NCBI GenBank assembly: GCA_030591105.1
Contig: JAUVBS010000149.1
Span: 1-5,960, forward strand
DNA length: 5,960 nt
Source: a bacterium
Lineage (GTDB): Bacteria; Krumholzibacteriota; Krumholzibacteriia; LZORAL124-64-63
Direction of reading: 5' to 3'
Shown here: piece by piece, positions 1 through 4,618 of the stretch
Position numbering within the stretch: position 1 is the first letter of the stretch
How the letters are laid out: every line of letters begins with the position of its first letter
Translations under genes and position numbers: made by a program
The notes under the pieces: generated by a model
What the model was told of the DNA's origin: nothing
What the model saw: only the letters and a program-made list of their open reading frames with translations
Databases searched by the model: none

Positions 1-471
1 AGCCGCCGCGTGGCTGAAGCTCTGGCGTTCCAGATCACCGATGCCAACTGGGTGATCGATCACACGACACAGACCGGCAAGAAACCGGTGCTGATCATCG
101 GCAGGATCAGCAACAAGACCGTCGAGCACATCCCGACGCAGACCTTCATCGCCGACCTGGAACGGTCTTTCATCAACAACAACCGGGTCTCCGTGGTCGC
201 ATCGCCCGAGGAGCGCGAGCAGATGCGTACCGAACGGGCCGATCAACAGGAGTTCTCGTCCCTCGAAACCATGAAACAGTGGGGCCGCGAGATGGGGGCC
301 GACTACATGATGATCGGTGAGATCAACATGATCGTCGACCAGGAGGGCAGCGAGGCGGTCAAGTTCTACCAGGTCGACGCTTACCTGGCGGACCTCGAGA
401 CCAACGTGAAGGTCTGGGCCGGTCAGGAAAAGATCAAGAAGTACGTCGGTAAGGACAAGGTGAAGCTCTGA
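1..471 (+). CDS. Penicillin-binding protein activator LpoB-family protein, C-terminal part (5' end outside window)
   Basis: The reading frame is open from base 1 and ends with TGA at 469-471, so the N-terminus, including any lipoprotein signal peptide, lies upstream. The GTG at 10 is in frame but has no ribosome binding site and falls inside the conserved domain, so it is unlikely to be the start. The visible part matches the LpoB/YcfM family (PF13036 type): a strand VLIIGRISNKT followed by EHIPTQTF, a helix LERSFINNNRVSVVAS, the GADYMMIGEI strand, and a C-terminal strand pair ending in VKVWAGQEKIKKYV. Family knowledge: E. coli LpoB is an outer-membrane lipoprotein that reaches through the periplasm to stimulate the peptidoglycan synthase PBP1B. 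This branch differs clearly from E. coli LpoB, so the PBP partner is an inference. It lies 12 bases upstream of a second lipoprotein gene and is probably co-transcribed with it. Family assignment is firm; exact function is less sure. Confidence 0.85.
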   Translation, partial: SRRVAEALAFQITDANWVIDHTTQTGKKPVLIIGRISNKTVEHIPTQTFIADLERSFINNNRVSVVASPEEREQMRTERADQQEFSSLETMKQWGREMGADYMMIGEINMIVDQEGSEAVKFYQVDAYLADLETNVKVWAGQEKIKKYVGKDKVKL

Positions 472-483
472 TCCGGGTCGGCT

Positions 484-1986
484 ATGGCTGTCCGCTACGG
501 TAACGAACACGGCCGACCGGCCGTACCGATGAGACCGTATCGCTCCTACGCGTCGACGAGCGTTCGTCTGCTACGTGTATTGGCGGCGGCCTCGCTCGTG
601 CTGGTCATCTCCGGGTGCGCCACCTACTCCACCAAGATCAGCAAGTTGCGCCCGCAACTCGCCGAAGGCGCCTACGACGCCGCGTTGGAGACCGTCGAGG
701 ACCAGACCGGCGGCAAGGACCGATTACTGTACTACCTCGAGCGCGGTAGCATCCTGCATTACGCCGATCGGTGGGTCGAGAGCAACGAGGCTTTTGCTGC
801 TGCCGAACGAACCGCCGACGAACTCTACACCAAGAGCATTTCCGAGGGTGCACTCTCGATGGTCACCAGCGATGCGAGTATCAGCTATCGCGCGCGGCCG
901 TTCGAGATGGCGATGATCCCCTACTTCCGGGCGTTGAATTATGTCTACCTCGGCCAGCGCGAGTCGGCCCTGGTCGAGGCCCGCAAGACCAGCTTGTTGC
1001 TGGCGAAGTATGTCGATATCACGCTGGCCGGCATCGAGCAAGAGGAAGGGCGTGCCACACTGGAGCAGGTACGCAACAACGCCTTTCTACTCTATTTCAG
1101 CGGCATGCTCTACGACTGGGACGGCGAGCTGAACGACGCTTTCATCGCTTACCGCAACGCCGCGACGGCGTACCAGAAAGGTGCCGCCCAGCTACAGATC
1201 GCCATCCCGCCATCGCTAGGACGCGATCTGGAACGGACCGGTCGCCGGCTGGGTTTCGGCGAGGAGCTCGATCACTTGCGGACGATCTGCCCTGACGTTT
1301 TTGCCGCCGCGGGTGAACTCTCCGCTGAAAAGGTGGCTTGGCAAAAGGGCCATGGCGAGCTGGTGCTTCTGGTCGAGGTCGGCTATGTGCCGCAGAAGAC
1401 TCAGGTGCGCATCGACATTCCCATCTTCGAGGGGGAAGCCTACTCCGATCCCGACTACTGGGCCTGGGAGATCGTTGCCGGTATGGGCAATATGGAGGCG
1501 TTGGTCAAGGGTCGTAAGGTGAAGTACTGGTTGGCCGTCGCCGTCCCGAAGTTGACCGTGGTACCGAGCAACGTCACGCAGGTCGGGGTGGAGTCCGACG
1601 GCGGTGAGCAGGCGTCCAGTGGACGCGCGGACAACCTCGCGGCGGCGGCCGCGGTGACGTTCGAGTCGGAGTACGGTACCATCATGGCCAAGACCATCGC
1701 GCGGGGCATCACCAAGTACCTGATCACTACGGAGGCCGGCAAGCAGAGCGACGTCGCCGGCGTCGTGGCGAACATCTTCGGCGCCGCGACCGAGCGTGCC
1801 GATACCCGCAGCTGGTTGACGTTGCCCGAGAGTATCTACCTGGTGCGTCTGAGCCTGCCCCCTGGAACTCACGACCTGAACGTCGAGCTGGTGGATGACC
1901 AGCGCGGCGTCACCGCCAACCGGTCCATCGAGGGTGTCGAGATCCAGGCGGGCGACTGGACTTTCGTGAGCCGACGGGCCTTCTGA
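484..1986 (+). CDS. COG3014-type outer-membrane lipoprotein of unknown function, helical-repeat N-terminal half
   Basis: This 500-codon gene encodes a lipoprotein. A basic stretch (RLLR, residues 28-31) leads into a hydrophobic segment (32-42) and the lipobox I-S-G-C, with Cys45 as the lipidated residue. Ala at +2 favours outer-membrane sorting. Residues about 55-265 are helix-rich with TPR-like spacing (YDAALETV, DRWVESNEAFAAAE, YFRALNYVYLGQRESALVEAR, LNDAFIAYRNAATAY). Residues about 289-360 look beta-rich (GELVLLVEVGYVPQKTQVRI). A Gly/Ala-rich stretch (380-435) leads to a C-terminal beta segment (SWLTLPESIYLVRLSLPPGTH, about 443-463). The overall pattern resembles the uncharacterised COG3014 family, often encoded beside LpoB-like genes; that is from memory. 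ATG 484 has no good ribosome binding site. The in-frame ATG 529 (Met16) would give a more usual 29-residue signal peptide but also lacks one, so the start is unsettled. Translational coupling to the upstream gene is plausible. The biochemical role is unknown; a part in cell-wall synthesis is inferred from context only. Confidence 0.85.
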   Translation: MAVRYGNEHGRPAVPMRPYRSYASTSVRLLRVLAAASLVLVISGCATYSTKISKLRPQLAEGAYDAALETVEDQTGGKDRLLYYLERGSILHYADRWVESNEAFAAAERTADELYTKSISEGALSMVTSDASISYRARPFEMAMIPYFRALNYVYLGQRESALVEARKTSLLLAKYVDITLAGIEQEEGRATLEQVRNNAFLLYFSGMLYDWDGELNDAFIAYRNAATAYQKGAAQLQIAIPPSLGRDLERTGRRLGFGEELDHLRTICPDVFAAAGELSAEKVAWQKGHGELVLLVEVGYVPQKTQVRIDIPIFEGEAYSDPDYWAWEIVAGMGNMEALVKGRKVKYWLAVAVPKLTVVPSNVTQVGVESDGGEQASSGRADNLAAAAAVTFESEYGTIMAKTIARGITKYLITTEAGKQSDVAGVVANIFGAATERADTRSWLTLPESIYLVRLSLPPGTHDLNVELVDDQRGVTANRSIEGVEIQAGDWTFVSRRAF

Positions 1987-2011
1987 GCCGGCCGGACCCC
2001 TGTTCGCGGCA

Positions 2012-2046
2012 ATAGCCCGCTAGACCGTCGCGCCAACACGGGCTAT
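2012..2046. repeat. 8-base inverted repeat spanning the mccB promoter
   Basis: The left arm ATAGCCCG (2012-2019) and right arm CGGGCTAT (2039-2046) are perfect reverse complements separated by 19 bases. The left arm sits just before the -35 box and the right arm overlaps the first bases of the -10 box, so a protein bound at both arms would block RNA polymerase. As RNA, the repeat could also form a stem after the upstream gene, but no T-run follows the right arm, so an intrinsic terminator is not supported. Function is unproven. Confidence 0.4.
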
Positions 2047-2049
2047 AAT
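2021..2049 (+). promoter_or_regulatory. Sigma70-type promoter for the mccB-liuC-mccA operon
   Basis: A perfect -10 hexamer TATAAT (2044-2049) is preceded by TAGACC (2021-2026), which matches TTGACA at 4 of 6 positions, with the ideal 17-base spacing. There is no extended -10 TG. Transcription would start near 2056-2059, giving a leader of about 70 bases before the TTG start of mccB. It lies 34 bases beyond the stop of the upstream lipoprotein gene, which fits an independent start for the carboxylase operon. This is prediction from sequence only. Confidence 0.65.
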
Positions 2050-2071
2050 CCCCGCTCGATATGGTAGAGCG

Positions 2072-2089
2072 GCCGGCGTGCACGCCGGC
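2072..2089. repeat. Perfect 18-base palindrome in the mccB leader
   Basis: GCCGGCGTGCACGCCGGC reads identically on both strands. It lies about 14-31 bases downstream of the predicted transcription start and ends 36 bases before the mccB start codon. It could be an operator for a dimeric regulator acting as a roadblock or blocking promoter clearance. Alternatively, in RNA it could form a 7-bp all G-C stem with a UGCA loop that stabilises the 5' end. It leaves the Shine-Dalgarno sequence free and has no following U-run, so it does not look like a terminator. Confidence 0.5.
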
Positions 2090-2114
2090 GCGGTGTTCAT
2101 CGGGAGCTGTTGAC

Positions 2115-2119
2115 AGGAG
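2115..2119 (+). promoter_or_regulatory. Ribosome binding site deciding the TTG start of mccB
   Basis: AGGAG lies 6 bases before the TTG at 2126. No in-frame ATG or GTG is suitably placed near it (the first internal Met is residue 54), so this site fixes TTG as the start codon. Confidence 0.75.
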
Positions 2120-2125
2120 TTCGCA

Positions 2126-3733
2126 TTGAAGCGCATCGCCTCGAAGATCAAGACCCAGGATCCCACCTATCAGGAGAACGATCGCCTCAACCGTCAGCGG
2201 TCGGCGGACCTGGCGGAATTGCACGCGCAGATTCGCCAAGGCGGTAGCGAGAAAGCACGCGAGCGCCATGTTTCCCAGAACAAGATGATGGTGCGCGACC
2301 GCATCGAGGCACTGCTCGATCCCGGCTCACCGTTCCTGGAACTGTCGTCTCTGGCGGCCCACGAACTGTACGGTGAACCGATCCCGGCGGCGGGGCTGGT
2401 GACCGGGATCGGACAGATCCACGGCCGTCAGGTGATGATCGTCGCCAACGATGCGACGGTCAAGGGGGGCACCTACTTGCCGGTGACGGTCAAGAAGCAT
2501 CTGCGGGCGCAGGAGATTGCCCTGGAGAACCGGCTGCCTTGCATCTACCTGGTCGACTCGGGCGGGGCGTTCTTGCCGCTGCAAGCAGAGGTCTTTCCCG
2601 ACCGCGAACACTTCGGCCGCATATTCTACAACCAGGCTTGCATGTCCGGCCTCGATATCGGCCAGGTCAGCGCTGTTTTGGGCAGCTGCACCGCCGGCGG
2701 GGCTTACGTGCCAGCCATGAGCGATGAGGTCGTGATCGTCAAGGAGCAGGGGACGATTTTTCTGGGCGGACCACCATTGGTCAAGGCGGCCACGGGGGAG
2801 GAGGTTACCCCCGAAGATCTGGGCGGCGGCGATGTGCACACGCGCATCAGCGGCGTGGCTGACCATCTGGCCAACGACGATGCCCACGCCCTGCGCATCG
2901 TGCGCGAGATCGTCGAAAACCTCGGGCCGGTCAAGAGAGCCCAGATCCCGGTCTCGCCCCCGGAAGAACCGTACTACGACCCCGAAGAGCCGTACGGGAT
3001 CGTCAGTCACGATCCCAGGGCGCCGTTCGACATCCGCGAGGTGATTGCGCGTATCGTCGATGGCAGTCGTATGCATGAATTCAAACCGCGGTACGGCAAC
3101 ACGCTGGTCTGCGGCTTCGCGCGGTTGCACGGCAACGCCGTCGGTATCCTGGCCAACAACGGGATTCTGTTCAGCGAATCGGCGCTCAAAGCGACGCATT
3201 TCATCGAACTGTGCAACGCTCGTCGCATCCCTCTGGTGTTCCTGCAGAACATCACCGGCTTTATGATCGGCCGGGATTACGAACACGGCGGGATCGCCAA
3301 GGACGGTGCGAAGATGGTCAACGCCGTCAGCAACAGCACCGTACCGAAGTTCACCGTGATCGTCGGTGGTAGCTACGGCGCCGGGAACTACGGCATGTGC
3401 GGGCGGGCGTACCAGCCGCGTCTACTGTTCATGTGGCCGATGGCCAAGATTTCCGTGATGGGCGGCGAGCAAGCTGCCAACGTGCTCTTGACGGTCAAGC
3501 GTGATCAAGTGGCACGGCACAACGAGGCGCTCACGCCGGAAGAAGAAAGTGCGATCGTCGATCCGATCCTGCAGAAATACGAGACCGAGGGGCATGCCTA
3601 CTATAGCAGCGCCCGGTTGTGGGATGACGGTGTGATCGATCCGCTGCAGACCCGCGACGTGCTCGGCTTGGGGGTTGCCATGTCGCTGAACGCACCGATT
3701 CCACCGGCGAAATACGGGATTTATCGCATGTAG
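2126..3733 (+). CDS. mccB: 3-Methylcrotonyl-CoA carboxylase, carboxyltransferase (beta) subunit
   Basis: MccB (LiuB) transfers the carboxyl group from carboxybiotin on MccA to 3-methylcrotonyl-CoA, giving 3-methylglutaconyl-CoA in cytosolic leucine breakdown. The 535-residue length is that of bacterial and mitochondrial MCC beta subunits. The N-terminal carboxyltransferase half carries [20 protein letters not shown] (106-125), [10 protein letters not shown] (142-151), [15 protein letters not shown] (156-170), [16 protein letters not shown] (186-201) and [13 protein letters not shown] (215-227). The C-terminal half carries FLQNITGFM (372-380), [11 protein letters not shown] (388-398), [16 protein letters not shown] (414-429) and [12 protein letters not shown] (443-454), and ends [15 protein letters not shown] ... 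GIYRM as MCC beta subunits do. Start is TTG with a strong ribosome binding site. Leu152 (LPLQ) replaces the Arg I recall at this spot in human and Pseudomonas MCC beta (LPRQ). The downstream hydratase and alpha-subunit genes support MCC; the related geranyl-CoA carboxylase (AtuC) is the main alternative. The upstream promoter probably drives the whole operon. Confidence 0.93.
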   Translation: MKRIASKIKTQDPTYQENDRLNRQRSADLAELHAQIRQGGSEKARERHVSQNKMMVRDRIEALLDPGSPFLELSSLAAHELYGEPIPAAGLVTGIGQIHGRQVMIVANDATVKGGTYLPVTVKKHLRAQEIALENRLPCIYLVDSGGAFLPLQAEVFPDREHFGRIFYNQACMSGLDIGQVSAVLGSCTAGGAYVPAMSDEVVIVKEQGTIFLGGPPLVKAATGEEVTPEDLGGGDVHTRISGVADHLANDDAHALRIVREIVENLGPVKRAQIPVSPPEEPYYDPEEPYGIVSHDPRAPFDIREVIARIVDGSRMHEFKPRYGNTLVCGFARLHGNAVGILANNGILFSESALKATHFIELCNARRIPLVFLQNITGFMIGRDYEHGGIAKDGAKMVNAVSNSTVPKFTVIVGGSYGAGNYGMCGRAYQPRLLFMWPMAKISVMGGEQAANVLLTVKRDQVARHNEALTPEEESAIVDPILQKYETEGHAYYSSARLWDDGVIDPLQTRDVLGLGVAMSLNAPIPPAKYGIYRM

Positions 3734-3737
3734 GAGG
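3732..3737 (+). promoter_or_regulatory. Strong ribosome binding site of liuC overlapping the mccB stop codon
   Basis: A consensus AGGAGG overlaps the last two bases of the mccB TAG stop (3731-3733) and sits 5 bases before ATG 3743. The arrangement suits a terminating ribosome handing over to the next gene and supports this start. Confidence 0.8.
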
Positions 3738-3742
3738 GGCTA

Positions 3743-4618
3743 ATGCCCGTGCGCGAGGAAATGCGCGGCAATGTCTTGGTGATTACACTCGATCGCCCCG
3801 AGGCGCGCAACGCCCTCGACGGCGTGACCATGGAGTGCCTACGCGAGCGTTTCGAACTACTCGCCGCACAGCGGCCGATTCCGGCGGGTGATCCTGCCGA
3901 GCTGGCCACGGCACCCGTCGGTACCGAGCCGGACGATTGGCGGCCGCACGTAGTGCTGCTGCGTGCCGAGGGGACACTGTTCTGTGCCGGGGCCGACCTC
4001 GACGAAATGCGGCGCCTCGGCGCGGCCGACTTCCAGGAGAACCTTGCTGCGGCCCTCGCCATGGGGGCGATGTTCCGCGCCATCCGTAACTGTCCGGCGC
4101 CGGTGATCGCGCGGGTGCAGGGGCCGGCTTACGGCGGTGGCGTCGGTCTGGTCTGTGCCTGCGATGTCGTGGTCGCCAGCCAGGAGGCCACCTTCACGTT
4201 TTCGGAGGTCAGACTCGGCCTGGTGCCGGGGGTGATCGCGCCGCTGGTGATCGATCGTATCGGGCAGGCCGCGACCCGCGCCGGTTTCCTGACCGCCGAA
4301 CCGATGCGGGCGGTCGACGCGTTTCGCATCGGGTTGATCGACCGTCTGTCCGACGCCGACGGGCTCGACGCCGCTGTCGACCGCACGGTCGTCGCGCTAC
4401 TCAAGGGAGGACCCGGGGCGCTGGGGCGAGCCAAGAGTCTGATCGACGGTAGCGTCACGCTCGGTTTCGATCGCAGCAGTGAGTTCACCGGCAAGATGAT
4501 TGCCGAGGCTCGCACTTCGCGTGAGGCCCAGGTCGCGCTGAGCGCTTTCTTGGCACGCGAGCCGGCGCCGTGGACGCAGGCGGCGGAGTGGTCCCAGCCC
4601 GAGGACGGATCAGAATGA
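3743..4618 (+). CDS. liuC: Methylglutaconyl-CoA hydratase-like enoyl-CoA hydratase/isomerase (crotonase fold)
   Basis: The protein has the crotonase fold: an N-terminal strand-turn VLVITLDRPEARNAL (11-25), the CoA-binding/oxyanion segment LFCAGADLDEM (79-89), the second oxyanion segment GPAYGGGVGLVCACD (127-141) and FSEVRLGLVPGVIAP (153-167). By context it hydrates the MCC product 3-methylglutaconyl-CoA to HMG-CoA. Glu155 matches the second catalytic Glu of rat crotonase (Glu164), but the position 20 residues earlier, Glu144 in rat enzyme, is Gly135. I recall GGGVGL in some bacterial LiuC proteins, so this may be normal for the branch. At 291 residues it is about 25 longer than usual; most of the excess is a Pro/Ala/Glu-rich insert at about 44-67 (near PIPAGDPAELATAPVGTEPDD). 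It lies between mccB (9 bases upstream) and mccA (4-base ATGA overlap), the usual place of liuC. Isohexenylglutaconyl-CoA hydratase (AtuE) or another crotonase activity remains possible. Confidence 0.85.
   Translation: MPVREEMRGNVLVITLDRPEARNALDGVTMECLRERFELLAAQRPIPAGDPAELATAPVGTEPDDWRPHVVLLRAEGTLFCAGADLDEMRRLGAADFQENLAAALAMGAMFRAIRNCPAPVIARVQGPAYGGGVGLVCACDVVVASQEATFTFSEVRLGLVPGVIAPLVIDRIGQAATRAGFLTAEPMRAVDAFRIGLIDRLSDADGLDAAVDRTVVALLKGGPGALGRAKSLIDGSVTLGFDRSSEFTGKMIAEARTSREAQVALSAFLAREPAPWTQAAEWSQPEDGSE
4601..4605 (+). promoter_or_regulatory. Probable ribosome binding site of mccA inside the end of liuC
   Basis: GAGGA lies 9 bases before ATG 4615, within the last codons of liuC. With the ATGA stop/start overlap it suggests translational coupling between the two genes. 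Confidence 0.55.

Noticed and set aside
10..12. GTG at position 10 as the start of the first gene
   Set aside because: The frame is already open from base 1, there is no ribosome binding site, and the expected lipoprotein signal peptide would be missing.
1216..1872. Open frame of 218 codons on the minus strand
   Set aside because: It is antisense to the lipoprotein gene, with composition and lack of motifs typical of a shadow frame.
2006..2050. Possible intrinsic terminator after the lipoprotein gene
   Set aside because: The available stems (including the 8-base repeat) are not followed by a T-run, and the region doubles as the mccB promoter.
2110..2115. TTGACA matching a consensus -35 box
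   Set aside because: It overlaps the mccB ribosome binding site, and a promoter there would start inside the gene. No matching -10 box follows at the right distance.
2327..3286. Open frame of 319 codons on the minus strand
   Set aside because: It is fully antisense to the conserved carboxyltransferase domain of mccB, with no domain, ribosome binding site or promoter of its own.
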